In this document: piece after piece, positions 20,891 to 31,095 of the stretch
How the letters are laid out: each line of letters starts with the position of its first letter
Numbering within the stretch: position 1 is the stretch's first letter
NCBI RefSeq assembly: GCF_004138485.1
Contig: NZ_RYEV01000004.1
Location: 99,718-163,717 of the forward strand
DNA: 64,000 bases
Source: Peristeroidobacter soli
Lineage (GTDB): Bacteria; Pseudomonadota; Gammaproteobacteria; Steroidobacterales; Steroidobacteraceae
Reading direction: 5' to 3'
The notes under the pieces: generated by a model
Databases searched by the model: none
What the model saw: the letters and a program-made list of their open reading frames with translations, nothing else
What the model was told of the DNA's origin: nothing
Translations under genes and position numbers: made by a program

Positions 20891-22036
20891 ATGGCTGCGA
20901 CTCTCCAGGCACGCATCGTCACCAGCATCGATCGGCTCCCCGCCGCGCAATGGAATGCGCTGGCGCTCGGGGGCAATCCGTTCGTGCGGCACGAGTTCCT
21001 GCTCGCGCTGGAGCGCACCGGCTGCGTGGGCAAAGCCGCCGGCTGGCTCCCCAATCACCTGGTGCTCGAAGAGGCCGATCGACTCATCGCGGCCGTACCG
21101 CTGTATCGCAAGAGTCATTCGTGGGGTGAATTCGTTTTCGACTGGAGCTGGGCGCGCGCTTACGATCAGGCCGGCCTGCGCTACTACCCGAAACTCGTGA
21201 GCATGCCGCCGTTCACGCCAGCGACCGGGCCGCGACTGCTGATCGCCCCCGATGCGCCGGGCGATGCACGCACGCGCTTGAACACGGAGCTGCTGACGTA
21301 CGCGAAGTCCGAGCACCTCTCCTCCGCGCATCTGTTGTTTCTGACCGATGAGGATCGTGCGGCGCTGAGCGATAGCGGTTACTCCTGGCGCAAGGACTGT
21401 CAGTTCCACTGGCACAACCGCGGCTATGAAACATTCGACGACTTCATCGCGACGTTCCGTTCCGACAAGCGCAAGAAGGCCTTGCGCGAGCGTCGGCGCG
21501 TGAGCGAAGGCGGCGTCACGTTTCGCACGCTCATCGGTGCCGAGATGGATGAGCGACTGTGGAACATCGTGTTTGGATTTTCCGCGGCCACCTTCGAGGC
21601 GCACGGTCACGAGCATTACTTGAACGTCGAGTTCTTCAAGAGTGTCGCCGCGGTAATGCCGGAATCCATCGTGATCAAGCTCGCGGAATATCAGGGCACG
21701 CCGATCGCAACCGCGATTTTCTTTCGCGGCGATGAGGTGCTGTACGGTCGCTACTGGGGCGCGGCCGCGAACTTCCACAGCCTGCATTTCGAGACCTGTT
21801 ACTACCAGGGCATCGAGTACTGCATCGAGCACGGCTTGAAGCATTTCGAGCCCGGCACGCAGGGCGAGCACAAGGTGCCGCGCGGCTTCGAGCCCACCGA
21901 GACCTGGTCGGCGCACTGGATCGCCGATGCGCGCTTTCGCCGTGCGATCGACCACTATCTAAATGATGAGCGCGCGGCGATCGATCAATATATCCTGCAG
22001 GTCGAGGAACATACGCCATACCACCGAGGGCCTTGA
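20891..22036 (+). CDS. COG3146 family N-acyltransferase-like protein
   Basis: 381 aa. It matches the COG3146/DUF482 group (GNAT-like, FemAB-related fold): FVRHEFLLALERTGCVG near the N-terminus, FVFDWSWARAYDQAGLRYYPKL near residues 80-100, the RRVSEGGVTF region, and a C-terminal HYCIE-like segment here YYQGIEYCIEHGLKHFEPG with GEHKVPRGFEP. Older annotations suggest a role in peptidoglycan synthesis, but this is unproven. It sits immediately before aat, with 3 nt between, in the common trxB-COG3146-aat-infA order. An alternative reading as a lipid- or protein-modifying acyltransferase cannot be excluded. Confidence 0.85.
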   Translation: MAATLQARIVTSIDRLPAAQWNALALGGNPFVRHEFLLALERTGCVGKAAGWLPNHLVLEEADRLIAAVPLYRKSHSWGEFVFDWSWARAYDQAGLRYYPKLVSMPPFTPATGPRLLIAPDAPGDARTRLNTELLTYAKSEHLSSAHLLFLTDEDRAALSDSGYSWRKDCQFHWHNRGYETFDDFIATFRSDKRKKALRERRRVSEGGVTFRTLIGAEMDERLWNIVFGFSAATFEAHGHEHYLNVEFFKSVAAVMPESIVIKLAEYQGTPIATAIFFRGDEVLYGRYWGAAANFHSLHFETCYYQGIEYCIEHGLKHFEPGTQGEHKVPRGFEPTETWSAHWIADARFRRAIDHYLNDERAAIDQYILQVEEHTPYHRGP

Positions 22037-22039
22037 CCC

Positions 22040-22780
22040 ATGCGCGGCTCGATTGTCTGGCTGTCGGAGCACGATTCACCGGATGCCTTCCCGCCGGTTG
22101 ACCGGGCCCTGGTCGAACCCGATGGATTGCTCGCCGCCGGCGGTGACCTGTCACCGATGCGCCTGCTCGCCGCCTACCGGCGCGGGATTTTTCCCTGGTA
22201 CTCGCGCGGCCAGCCCATCCTGTGGTGGTGCCCCGATCCGCGCGCGGTGCTGATGCCCGATCAGCTCAAGGTCTCGCGCAGCCTGCTCAAGTCCAGCCGC
22301 AATCGCGGCTTTGTCACGCGCATCGACACCGCGTTCCGCGATGTGGTGCGCGCCTGCGGCAGCAGCGAGCTGCGCCCGGGCGGCACCTGGCTGTCCCCGG
22401 AAATGCGCGCCGCCTACATCAAACTGCACCGCCAGGGGTTCGCCCATTCGGTGGAGACCTGGCTCGAGGGCCGCCTGGTCGGCGGCCTCTACGGGGTCGC
22501 GCTCGGCGGCATGTTCTTCGGCGAATCGATGTTCAGCACCGAGCGCGATGCCTCCAAAGTTGCGCTGAAACGGCTCTGCGAGGAGCTGATTTCGCGGGGC
22601 TTTCACATGATCGACTGTCAGATGTCGACCCCGCACCTGATGAGCCTGGGCGCCCGGATGATCCCCCGAGGGGAGTTCACCCAGGTCCTCGGGGAGCAGG
22701 TGGGCGCCCCCTTCCAGCCGGGTCTGTGGAACGAGGACACCCGGGCCGCCGGGAACGAAGCGCTGCCCGCGGACGTATGA
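22040..22780 (+). CDS. aat: Leucyl/phenylalanyl-tRNA-protein transferase
   Basis: 246 aa. Attaches Leu or Phe to proteins with N-terminal Lys or Arg, marking them for ClpS/ClpAP (N-end rule). Diagnostic GLLAAGGDLSPMRLLAAYRRGIFPW is split here into GLLAAGGDLSP and AYRRGIFPWYS; also WWCPDPRAVL, the LVGGLYGVALGGMFFGESMFS core and MIDCQMSTPHLMSLGA. The effector enzymes clpS and clpA are 0.4-3 kb away on the other strand. Confidence 0.96.
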   Translation: MRGSIVWLSEHDSPDAFPPVDRALVEPDGLLAAGGDLSPMRLLAAYRRGIFPWYSRGQPILWWCPDPRAVLMPDQLKVSRSLLKSSRNRGFVTRIDTAFRDVVRACGSSELRPGGTWLSPEMRAAYIKLHRQGFAHSVETWLEGRLVGGLYGVALGGMFFGESMFSTERDASKVALKRLCEELISRGFHMIDCQMSTPHLMSLGARMIPRGEFTQVLGEQVGAPFQPGLWNEDTRAAGNEALPADV

Positions 22781-22868
22781 CGTCCAGCGTCAATTGCAAT
22801 GGCTAGGGCCTTTATGCACAATTCGCGCGCCTTGCCGGCGGGCCCTGCCGGACAGTCATTGAGAGTGC

Positions 22869-23087
22869 ATGTCGAAAGAAGATGCGATTCAGATGGAAGG
22901 CCGCGTGATCGACACGCTGCCGAATACCACATTCAAGGTGCAGCTGAATAACGGCCACACCGTCATTGCGCACATCTCCGGAAAGATGCGCAAGAACTAT
23001 ATCCGCATCCTGACGGGCGACGCGGTCACCGTGGAGCTCACGCCCTACGATCTGACCAAAGGCCGCATCGTGTACCGCGGCCGCTGA
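22869..23087 (+). CDS. infA: Translation initiation factor IF-1
   Basis: 72 aa, full length, single OB-fold: [20 protein letters not shown], the [26 protein letters not shown] strand set (shown in part as [19 protein letters not shown]), and the C-terminal TKGRIVYR. It binds the ribosomal A site with IF-2/IF-3. Downstream of aat as in most gammaproteobacteria. Confidence 0.97.
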   Translation: MSKEDAIQMEGRVIDTLPNTTFKVQLNNGHTVIAHISGKMRKNYIRILTGDAVTVELTPYDLTKGRIVYRGR

Positions 23088-23173
23088 CGAGCCCAACCTG
23101 AGGACTCTTCTTCGACAGACGCCCCCACTGCGCTGTCGACACTCCGCTCTCCGCAAATGGCCGGCAGCAGCGG

Positions 23174-25462
23174 TTACGGCTGCCGATCCACCTCGAGCAG
23201 CGCCTGCTCGGTATCCGCGCGTGCTTCCACTTTGAGCTTGTCGTCCGGACCGACCGTCACGAACGCGTGACCGCCGCCGACCAGCCGGCCGAATAGCAGC
23301 TCCTCGGCGAGCGGCCGCTTGATCGCTTCCTGGATCACGCGCGCCATCGGCCGCGCCCCCATCTTCGGATCGTAGCCCTTCTTCGCCATCCACTCGCGCG
23401 CGGCGTCGTCGATGTGCAACTGCACGCCCTTCGATTCGAGCTGTGCTTCGACCTCCACCAGCAGCTTGTCCACCACGCGCTGAATGGTGCGCGGATCCAG
23501 GCCGTTGAACTGGATGATGCCATCCAGGCGGTTGCGGAACTCCGGCGAGAACATGCGCTTGATCGCCTCCATGCCGTCGGTCGCGTGATCCTGCTGGGTG
23601 AAGCCGATCGACGGACGATTCATCTCGAAGGCACCGGCATTGGTGGTCATGACGATGACCACGTGGCGGAAATCCGCCTTGCGGCCGTTGTTGTCGGTGA
23701 GCGTGCCGTGGTCCATGACCTGCAGCAGCAGGTTGAACACATCCGGGTGCGCCTTCTCGATTTCATCGAGCAGCAGCACCGAGTGCGGATGCTTGTTGAT
23801 GGCCTCGGTGAGCAGGCCGCCCTGATCGAAGCCCACGTAGCCCGGCGGCGCGCCGATCAGACGCGACACCGTGTGACGCTCCATGTATTCGGACATGTCG
23901 AAGCGGATCAGCTCCACCCCCAGGGCCAGCGCCAGCTGACGGGTGACCTCGGTCTTGCCGACACCGGTGGGACCGGCGAACAGGAACGAGCCGACCGGCT
24001 TGCGCTGATCGCCCAGGCCCGAGCGCGACATCTTGATGGCCGAGGCCAGCGAGTCGATCGCGGGGTCCTGCCCGTAGATGACCAGCTTCAGATTGCGCTC
24101 GAGGTTCTTCAGCACGTCCTTATCGGTCGTCGACACGTTCTTCGGCGGGATGCGTGCGATACGCGCCACCACATCCTCGATCATCTGCGTCGTGACCGTG
24201 GTCTCGCGCTCGCCCTCGGGCTTCAGGCGCAGACGCGCGCCCGCCTCATCGATCACGTCGATGGCCTTGTCAGGCAACTGCCGATCGTTGATGTGGCGCG
24301 CGGCGAGCTCCGCCGCGGACACCAGCGCATCATCGGCGTACTTCACGTTGTGATGCTCTTCGAAGCGGGAGCGCAGCCCCTTCAGGATCTCCACCGTCTC
24401 GGGCACCGTCGGCTCGATGATGTCGATCTTCTGGAAGCGACGCGCGAGCGCGTGATCCTTCTCGAAGATGCCGCGGTACTCGCTGTAGGTGGTCGAGCCG
24501 ATACAGCGCAGCTCGCCATTGGCGAGCGCCGGCTTGATCAGGTTCGACGCATCCATCACGCCGCCGGACGCGGCACCCGCGCCGATGACGGTGTGGATCT
24601 CGTCGATGAACAGGATCGAGCCCGGATTCTTCTTGAGCTCCGAGAGCACGCTCTTCAGGCGCTTCTCGAAATCGCCGCGGTACTTCGTGCCGGCGATCAA
24701 GGCGCCCATGTCGAGCGAGTACACGGTGCTGTCGGAGAGCACCTCGGGGACCTTGTCCTCGATGATCATGCGCGCGAGGCCTTCGGCGATCGCGGTCTTG
24801 CCGACGCCGGCTTCACCGACGTACAGCGGATTGTTCTTGCGACGACGGCACAGGATCTCGACGGTGCGCTCGATCTCGGTCTTGCGACCGATCAGCGGAT
24901 CGATGCGCCCTTCCATCGCCTGCTTGTTCAGATTGGTCGTGAACTTCTCGAGCGCGGTGCCGCCATCGGGCTCGCCCCGCTCCGCTTCGGTGCCCGGTGC
25001 CGACTCTTCCTTGTCGGGACGGTCCTCGGCGATCTTCGAGAGGCCATGGGAGATGTAATTGACGACGTCCAGGCGGGCCACGTCCTGCATCGAGAGCAGG
25101 TAGGCGGCGTGCGAGTGCTTCTCGCTGAAGATGGCCACGAGCACGTTGGCCGCGGTCACTTCCTTCTTGCCGCTCGACTGCACGTGGAACACCGCGCGCT
25201 GCAGGACGCGCTGGAAGCCCAGCGTCGGCTGCACTTCGCGATCGTCATCATCCTTTAACCGCGGTGTGGTCTGATCGATGAAATCCTTCAGGTCCTTGCG
25301 CAGCCGAGCGACATCGGCGCCGCAGGCACGGAGGATTTCCCGGACTTTCGGCGTGTCCACGATCGCGAGCAGCAGATGCTCGACGGTCATGAACTCGTGC
25401 CGCGCTTCGCGCGCCGACTGGAAAGCCTCGTTGAGACAAATTTCGAGTTCGCTGCTTAACAC
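23174..25462 (-). CDS. clpA: ATP-dependent Clp protease ATP-binding subunit ClpA
   Basis: 762 aa. N-domain (about residues 1-150) that docks ClpS and substrates, then D1 AAA module (GEAGVGKTAIAEGLA, VLFIDE-type Walker B here ILFIDEIHTVIGAG) and D2 module (FAGPTGVGKTEV, LLLDEIEKAHPDV). The IGFTQQD stretch fits the IGF/L loop that contacts ClpP. Forms ClpAP with ClpP encoded elsewhere. ATG 25462. Pairs with clpS upstream. Confidence 0.97.
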   Translation of the reverse strand: MLSSELEICLNEAFQSAREARHEFMTVEHLLLAIVDTPKVREILRACGADVARLRKDLKDFIDQTTPRLKDDDDREVQPTLGFQRVLQRAVFHVQSSGKKEVTAANVLVAIFSEKHSHAAYLLSMQDVARLDVVNYISHGLSKIAEDRPDKEESAPGTEAERGEPDGGTALEKFTTNLNKQAMEGRIDPLIGRKTEIERTVEILCRRRKNNPLYVGEAGVGKTAIAEGLARMIIEDKVPEVLSDSTVYSLDMGALIAGTKYRGDFEKRLKSVLSELKKNPGSILFIDEIHTVIGAGAASGGVMDASNLIKPALANGELRCIGSTTYSEYRGIFEKDHALARRFQKIDIIEPTVPETVEILKGLRSRFEEHHNVKYADDALVSAAELAARHINDRQLPDKAIDVIDEAGARLRLKPEGERETTVTTQMIEDVVARIARIPPKNVSTTDKDVLKNLERNLKLVIYGQDPAIDSLASAIKMSRSGLGDQRKPVGSFLFAGPTGVGKTEVTRQLALALGVELIRFDMSEYMERHTVSRLIGAPPGYVGFDQGGLLTEAINKHPHSVLLLDEIEKAHPDVFNLLLQVMDHGTLTDNNGRKADFRHVVIVMTTNAGAFEMNRPSIGFTQQDHATDGMEAIKRMFSPEFRNRLDGIIQFNGLDPRTIQRVVDKLLVEVEAQLESKGVQLHIDDAAREWMAKKGYDPKMGARPMARVIQEAIKRPLAEELLFGRLVGGGHAFVTVGPDDKLKVEARADTEQALLEVDRQP

Positions 25463-25584
25463 GGACTGACTCTCAGATACCTAAACACTTTAAAGAGTGG
25501 ACCGCCACCTCGAGCGGAGGTTCGGGGGCCCGCCGCCGTCGGTTTCCAGCGTGGCAGGGCCACGGCGGGATGCGGTGAACCTCT

Positions 25585-25902
25585 TCACGTTTCTTCCATC
25601 GTGCACAACAGAGGATGCTGGTGCTGACGCGCATATGTGGTCACCTGCGCGACCTTGGTCTCGGCGATTTCAAAGGTGAAGACGCCGCACACCCCTTTGC
25701 CCTTGGTATGCACTTCAAGCATAACGCGCGTGGCGGTCGTACGATCCATGCCGAAGATACGTTCCAGCACGTCCACGACGAATTCCATCGGCGTGTAATC
25801 GTCGTTCAGCAGGACCACCTGATACAGCGGAGGCCGTTTGAGCTTGGGCTCGGCTTCCTCGGTGACCAGTCCCCGCTCATGCCGTGTGCTCTCTTCCGTC
25901 AT
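25585..25902 (-). CDS. clpS: ATP-dependent Clp protease adaptor ClpS
   Basis: 105 aa. Adaptor that recognises N-degron residues and delivers them to ClpA. Family core: [20 protein letters not shown], with the N-degron pocket motif, [15 protein letters not shown] and the closing [12 protein letters not shown] 25902 gives a normal-length flexible N-terminus ([11 protein letters not shown]); the frame is open upstream but not conserved. 122 nt ahead of clpA on the same strand. Confidence 0.95.
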   Translation of the reverse strand: MTEESTRHERGLVTEEAEPKLKRPPLYQVVLLNDDYTPMEFVVDVLERIFGMDRTTATRVMLEVHTKGKGVCGVFTFEIAETKVAQVTTYARQHQHPLLCTMEET

Positions 25903-26362
25903 CAACTTAACGCGCAACCAGTTCGCACTCTTTATAGGGGGGAACCCCGGACAATACAAGGCAGCATCCGACGCACTGCACTTTGGCTCCCCGCTACGGT
26001 CCAAACGCGTGTCTCAGCGGGTGCCCGGGGTCTTCGATCCCGGTCGGCGCGGCGTCGCGTCACGACGACGGCCGCAGCCACGGACTATGATCCGCGCGCC
26101 TGGATTGCTGCCGATTTCGCGGCATCGCCCAACCGCCGGGCGCTGTCGGTCCCAGCGGTCAGCCCGGGGTTTCGGATTCGGGCATTTGCGACAGTGTTTT
26201 CATCAATCGGAACAATCTCTTGTGACAAACTAACGCCACTCCGTATCATGTCGTGTCCGGCTGCCTTCGAGCAGCTGCACCGTAGCCAGCACTGATCTGC
26301 CGCCGGCTGCGAATAGGTGGAAGACAACACTGGTCGTCTAACTTAGATCTCGTATTCGAACG
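25903..26362. other. 460-nt divergent region between clpS and gspC
   Basis: No convincing ORF. It should hold the clpS promoter at its left side, where an AT-richer TTTATAGGGG block lies near 25931, and the gsp promoter candidate at 26220-26249. Confidence 0.45.
26220..26249 (+). promoter_or_regulatory. Candidate sigma70 promoter of the gsp operon
   Basis: TTGTGA (26220-26225) and TATCAT (26244-26249) with an 18-nt spacer, about 115 nt before gspC, in a lower-GC patch. Confidence 0.4.
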
Positions 26363-27316
26363 ATGCCGCTGTCCGCCAAATTGCACGAATTTCAGGACCT
26401 CACGCCGCAGCAGTGGCTCGACCGGGTGTCGCGTACCGCGCCTCAGGTCGTGATGGTGGTGCTGGTGATCGCGATCGCCTGGCAACTGGTCCAGCTCACC
26501 TGGCTATTGTTGGATCGCGGGCCGCAACCTCAAGCCCCCACCGCACCGCCGCCGATGAACGTGGCGCCGGTACGCAGCGGCATCGACATTCAGGCCATCG
26601 TGAACGCGCATCTGTTCGACGTGGCGGCCGCGCCGGCCGCGCCCGATGCGGCCAATGCCCCGGCCAGCCAGGCCAACCTCGTGCTCTCGGCGGTGTTCGC
26701 CTCCGAGGATCCGACCAAAGGCCTCGCGATCATCGGCGAGTCGGCGCAGAGCGCGAAGGTGTTCGCGGTGGGCGGCATGGTGCGCCAGGGGCTCAAGCTG
26801 CATTCGGTGTACATCGACAAGGTGATCCTCGACCGCGGCGGCAGCCTCGAGGCGCTCGCGCTACCGAAGCCCAACTCGGCGCTCGTGATCAATCGCCCGC
26901 CGCCGCCTCAGCAGAATCAGGTCGCCGAGAATCTGCGACGCATCGCCGAGACGAATCCCAGTGCTTTTGCCGAAATCATCCGGCCGCAGCCGGTGTTCGC
27001 GAACGGCGTGCAACGGGGCTATCGCGTCTACCCCGGTCGCAACCGCGCGCAGTTCAGCAAGCTGGGCCTGGTGCCGGGCGATCTGGTGCTGTCGATCAAT
27101 GGCACGCCGCTGGACGATCCCCAGCGTGGCATGGAGATCTTCAACACCATCGGCAGCGCCGGCCAGGTCAACGTGACCGTCGAGCGCAACGGTCAGACGC
27201 AGGAGCTGTCGCTGAACATGGCGCAGGTCAACGTGCCTGATGCCAACGGTGGTAACGGTGGCGCAGCGTCGCGACCGAACCCACGCCCGAATACACCGCA
27301 GCCGCCCGCCGAATGA
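26363..27316 (+). CDS. gspC: Type II secretion protein GspC
   Basis: 317 aa inner-membrane component that links the cytoplasmic-membrane platform to the secretin. Short cytoplasmic N-terminus, one TM near residues 30-52, Pro-rich linker, HR domain (LVLSAVFASEDPTKGLAIIGE through VYIDKVILDRGG), and a C-terminal PDZ domain (YRVYPGRNRAQFSKLGLVPGDL as GLVPGDLVLSINGTPLDD). The stop overlaps a possible upstream start for gspD. First gene of the gspCDEF block. Confidence 0.93.
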   Translation: MPLSAKLHEFQDLTPQQWLDRVSRTAPQVVMVVLVIAIAWQLVQLTWLLLDRGPQPQAPTAPPPMNVAPVRSGIDIQAIVNAHLFDVAAAPAAPDAANAPASQANLVLSAVFASEDPTKGLAIIGESAQSAKVFAVGGMVRQGLKLHSVYIDKVILDRGGSLEALALPKPNSALVINRPPPPQQNQVAENLRRIAETNPSAFAEIIRPQPVFANGVQRGYRVYPGRNRAQFSKLGLVPGDLVLSINGTPLDDPQRGMEIFNTIGSAGQVNVTVERNGQTQELSLNMAQVNVPDANGGNGGAASRPNPRPNTPQPPAE

Positions 27317-27366
27317 GCGGTGGCCGCCAAGAACGAACGTCCGCCTTTGCTAGTCAAGGACCGTCC

Positions 27367-29517
27367 ATGACGATTTCTTCAACCAACCCCGCTGCAGGGA
27401 AGCCGCAACGCGTGCTCAGCGGCAACCGCTCCGGCCTGCTCGCGCTCACCCTGACATGCCTGCTCACCTGCATGTCGGCGACGGCGCAACAACCGCCGCA
27501 GCCCAACGCGCAGCAGAGCACGATCACGCCGAATTTCATCGATGCCCAGCTGACCGACATCATCGATGCGGTCGCGACCATCACCGGCAAGACCTTCATC
27601 GTCGATCCCCGCGTGCGCGCGCAGGTCACGATCCGCTCCTCGACGCCGATGACGCCGGATGCGTTCTATCAGACGTTCCTGTCGATTCTGCAGGTGCATG
27701 GCTTCATCGCGGTCCCAAGCGGCGAGAACATCAAGGTCCTGCCCGATGCCAACGCGCGTCAGATTCCCGGCAACGATTTACCGAACAGCATCAATCCGAA
27801 TTCGGACGAAGTGGTCACGCAGGTGATCTCGGTTCGTAACATCAACGCCGCGCAGCTGGTGCCGGTGTTGCGTCCGCTGATTCCGCAGAACGGCCATCTG
27901 GTCGCCTACCCCGCCTCCAACATGCTGATCGTCTCGGACCGCGCCAACAACATCGCACGCATCATGCGCATCGTGCAGCGGCTCGATCAGGCGGGCGATG
28001 AAGAGATCGAGATCATCCGCCTGGACAACGCGAGCGCCTCGGAAATCGTGCGCGTCGTGAACGCGCTGTCGCAGGGCGCGCAACAGCAGGGCGAAGCCCC
28101 CGGCCTGCAGGCGAAGCTGGTCGCCGACGATCGCACCAACAGCGTGCTGATCTCGGGCGAGAAGTCGCAGCGCCTGCGCCTGAAGGGCCTCGTCATGCAT
28201 CTGGACACGCCGCTCGAAGCCGGCGGCGACACTCAGGTGCGCTATCTGAATTACGCCGATGCCGAGCAGATCGCCGGCAAGCTGAAGGAGCAGGTCACCG
28301 GCATCACGCAGGCCGCGCCCGGCGCGCCGGGTGCCGGCGCCACCGCGAGTCCGACCGCAGCGGCCGATCGCAACACCACGATCTGGGCCGACAAACAAAC
28401 CAACGCGCTGGTCGTGACCGCCGCGCCGAAGATGATGCGTCAGATCATGGGCGTCGTGGACAAGCTCGACATCCGTCGCGCGCAGGTGCATCTCGAGGCG
28501 ATTCTGGTCGAGATCACGCAGTCGCGCGCCGCCGAGCTCGGTGTGAACTGGGCGGTGTACAGCGAAGAGCAAGGCAGCACCATTCCGATCGGCACGTTCA
28601 ATCAGCCTGTGGGTGGCACGAGCCTGGGCAGTCTCGCCTCCGCCATCATCAACCCGGACACGGCGACCACCGCGTCGCTGCCCACCGGCCTCACGCTCGG
28701 CGCCGGCATGATCAAGGATGGCGGCTTGAACTTCGCGGTGCTGTTGCGCGCGCTGCGTAACGATGGCAGCAGCAACATCCTGCAGACGCCCTCGATCACG
28801 ACCCTCGATAACGAAGAGGCCGAGATCAAGGTCGCGCAGGAAGTGCCGTTCATCACCGGTCAGTACACCAACACCGGCACCACCAATCAGGGCTCGGTGA
28901 ATCCGTTCCAGACCATTCAGCGTGAAGAGGTCGGCAACATCCTGAAGATCACGCCGCAGATCAACGAAGGCACGGCGGTACAGCTGAAGATCGAGCAGGA
29001 GAACTCCAACCTCACGCAGGGCGTGACCGGTGCGGTCGATCTGATCACCAACAAGCGCACCATCTCGACGACGGTGCTGGTCGAGGACGGCGGCATGATC
29101 GTGCTCGGCGGCCTGATCACCGAGTCGGCCAACGAGGGCGAGTCGCGCGTGCCCATCCTCGGCAATATTCCGATCATCGGTGAGCTGTTCAAGACTCGTA
29201 ACGGCACGAAGGAAAAGCGCAATCTGATGGTGTTCATCCGCCCGACCATCCTGCGCGACGGCGTACAGGCGGCGATCACGACCAGCGCGAAGTACAACGT
29301 GCTGCGCGATCAGCAGCTGCAGCGTGGCAACCGCAAAGGCAAGGTGACGTTGCTGCCGGGCGAAAAGCAGCCGCTGCTGCCGCCGATCGAGGAGCTGTCG
29401 AAGTACGCCGACCCGACCGCGGGTGCGCAGGCCCCGGCGCCCGGCACGAATCCGGAGGCACCGCCGCCGGCGCAGACGCAGCCTCTGCCCGAGCAGACGC
29501 CGCCGCCGAAGCAGTAA
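27367..29517 (+). CDS. gspD: Type II secretion outer-membrane secretin GspD
   Basis: 716 aa from ATG 27367, chosen for AAGGA 7 nt upstream and for the signal peptide (to ATAQQ); an ATG at 27313 overlapping the gspC stop would add 18 residues. N0 domain begins TPNFIDAQLTDIIDAVATITG, then N1-N3 with repeated GAQLVPVLRPL-type KH folds, and the secretin core ending in VPILGNIPIIGELFK and the NLMVFIRPTIL strand. The C-terminus is a Pro/Ala/Gln-rich tail in place of an obvious S-domain, so a pilotin interaction cannot be predicted. Confidence 0.95.
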   Translation: MTISSTNPAAGKPQRVLSGNRSGLLALTLTCLLTCMSATAQQPPQPNAQQSTITPNFIDAQLTDIIDAVATITGKTFIVDPRVRAQVTIRSSTPMTPDAFYQTFLSILQVHGFIAVPSGENIKVLPDANARQIPGNDLPNSINPNSDEVVTQVISVRNINAAQLVPVLRPLIPQNGHLVAYPASNMLIVSDRANNIARIMRIVQRLDQAGDEEIEIIRLDNASASEIVRVVNALSQGAQQQGEAPGLQAKLVADDRTNSVLISGEKSQRLRLKGLVMHLDTPLEAGGDTQVRYLNYADAEQIAGKLKEQVTGITQAAPGAPGAGATASPTAAADRNTTIWADKQTNALVVTAAPKMMRQIMGVVDKLDIRRAQVHLEAILVEITQSRAAELGVNWAVYSEEQGSTIPIGTFNQPVGGTSLGSLASAIINPDTATTASLPTGLTLGAGMIKDGGLNFAVLLRALRNDGSSNILQTPSITTLDNEEAEIKVAQEVPFITGQYTNTGTTNQGSVNPFQTIQREEVGNILKITPQINEGTAVQLKIEQENSNLTQGVTGAVDLITNKRTISTTVLVEDGGMIVLGGLITESANEGESRVPILGNIPIIGELFKTRNGTKEKRNLMVFIRPTILRDGVQAAITTSAKYNVLRDQQLQRGNRKGKVTLLPGEKQPLLPPIEELSKYADPTAGAQAPAPGTNPEAPPPAQTQPLPEQTPPPKQ

Positions 29518-29550
29518 TCGGCTCGTCATCTCTCACGACATGGTGTTGTC

Positions 29551-31068
29551 ATGAGCGCACAAGTTGAAACTCCCGTCGTCGCGCGTGGCGCGACGACCGT
29601 TCCCTCCACGGGGATGCTCTCGTTCACGTTCTGCAAGCGCCATGGCGTGCTGGTGCAGAAGGTGAATGAAACCTCCGCCGAGGCCGTTTATCGCGCCGGC
29701 GCGCAGCCCGCCGCCATCGCCGAGGTACGTCGCGTGCTCGGCGTGCCGTTGCAGCTGCGACGCGTGGACACCGATGCCTTCGATCAGCTGCTGCGTCAGC
29801 AGTACGAAGGCGGCAACTCGGCCATGCAACAGGCCGGCGCCGGCGTCGAGGAAGACACCGACCTCGCCCACCTCGCGCAGGATCTGCCCGAGCCCTCCGA
29901 TCTGCTCGAGAGCGACGATCAGGCGCCGATCATCAAATTGATCAACGCCATCCTCACCCAGGCGGTCCGCGAGAACGCCTCCGACATTCACATCGAGCCG
30001 TTCGAGAATCGCCTGGTCGTGCGCTTCCGCGTCGACGGCGTGTTGCGCGAAGTGCTGCAATCCAAGCGCGCGGTCGCGCAGCTCGTGGTCTCGCGCATCA
30101 AGGTCATGTCGAAGCTCGACATCGCCGAGAAACGCCTGCCACAGGACGGTCGCATCTCACTGCGCGTCGCCGGTCGCGCCGTCGACGTTCGCGTGTCGAC
30201 CATTCCCGCCGGTCACGGCGAGCGCGTCGTGCTTCGTCTGCTCGACAAGCAGGCGGGGCGACTCGAGCTGAACGCGCTCGGCATGGATCCGCGCACGCAG
30301 AAACTGCTGGATGAGCTGATCCACAAGCCTCACGGCATCATCCTGGTCACCGGCCCGACCGGCTCCGGTAAGACCACGACGCTCTACTCCGCGCTCGAGC
30401 GCATCAACGACAACACCCGAAACATCCTCACGGTCGAGGATCCGATCGAGTACTACATCGACGGCATCGGTCAGACCCAGGTGAACACCAAGGTCGAGAT
30501 GACCTTTGCGCGCGGTCTGCGCGCCATCCTGCGTCAGGACCCCGACGTGGTGATGATCGGCGAAATTCGTGACCTGGAAACGGCGCACATCGCCGTGCAG
30601 GCCTCGCTCACCGGTCACCTGGTACTCTCGACGCTGCACACGAACACCGCGGTCGGCGCGGTCACGCGTCTACGTGACATGGGCGTCGAACCGTTCCTCT
30701 TGTCCTCGAGCCTGATCGGCGTGCTCGCACAGCGCCTGGTGCGCGTGTTGAATCCCGAGACGCGCGAGTCGTATGCCGCCGGTGAGTACGAGCGTCGTCT
30801 GCTGAACGTGCCGGAAGGCGCGGCCTCACCCACGTTGTATCGCCCCGGCGCCGATGCAGCCCTGGGCTTCAAGGGCCGAACCGGCATTCACGAGCTGGTG
30901 CTGGTCGATGACAGCATGCGCACCATGATTCACGACGGCGCCAGCGAGCAGGAGCTGGAACGTTACGCGCGCACGCTCACGCCGAGCATTCGCGACGATG
31001 GCCGATCCAAGGTGCTCTCGGGTGTGACCACGCTCGAGGAAGTCCTGCGCGTCACGCGCGAGGACTGA
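29551..31068 (+). CDS. gspE: Type II secretion ATPase GspE, without tetracysteine motif
   Basis: 505 aa cytoplasmic AAA-like motor. N1E domain (about 1-125), N2E with [22 protein letters not shown] (in part), Walker [17 protein letters not shown] near residue 267, Asp box (TVEDPIEY), Walker [13 protein letters not shown] and His box [11 protein letters not shown]. In place of the usual CxxC-x(~29)-CxxC zinc insert the protein reads [17 protein letters not shown] then [17 protein letters not shown]; no cysteine is present there. Everything else is intact. Starts 33 nt after gspD. Confidence 0.95.
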   Translation: MSAQVETPVVARGATTVPSTGMLSFTFCKRHGVLVQKVNETSAEAVYRAGAQPAAIAEVRRVLGVPLQLRRVDTDAFDQLLRQQYEGGNSAMQQAGAGVEEDTDLAHLAQDLPEPSDLLESDDQAPIIKLINAILTQAVRENASDIHIEPFENRLVVRFRVDGVLREVLQSKRAVAQLVVSRIKVMSKLDIAEKRLPQDGRISLRVAGRAVDVRVSTIPAGHGERVVLRLLDKQAGRLELNALGMDPRTQKLLDELIHKPHGIILVTGPTGSGKTTTLYSALERINDNTRNILTVEDPIEYYIDGIGQTQVNTKVEMTFARGLRAILRQDPDVVMIGEIRDLETAHIAVQASLTGHLVLSTLHTNTAVGAVTRLRDMGVEPFLLSSSLIGVLAQRLVRVLNPETRESYAAGEYERRLLNVPEGAASPTLYRPGADAALGFKGRTGIHELVLVDDSMRTMIHDGASEQELERYARTLTPSIRDDGRSKVLSGVTTLEEVLRVTRED

Positions 31069-31095
31069 GCGCGCGTTTAATTACGGGGAGTCGCT

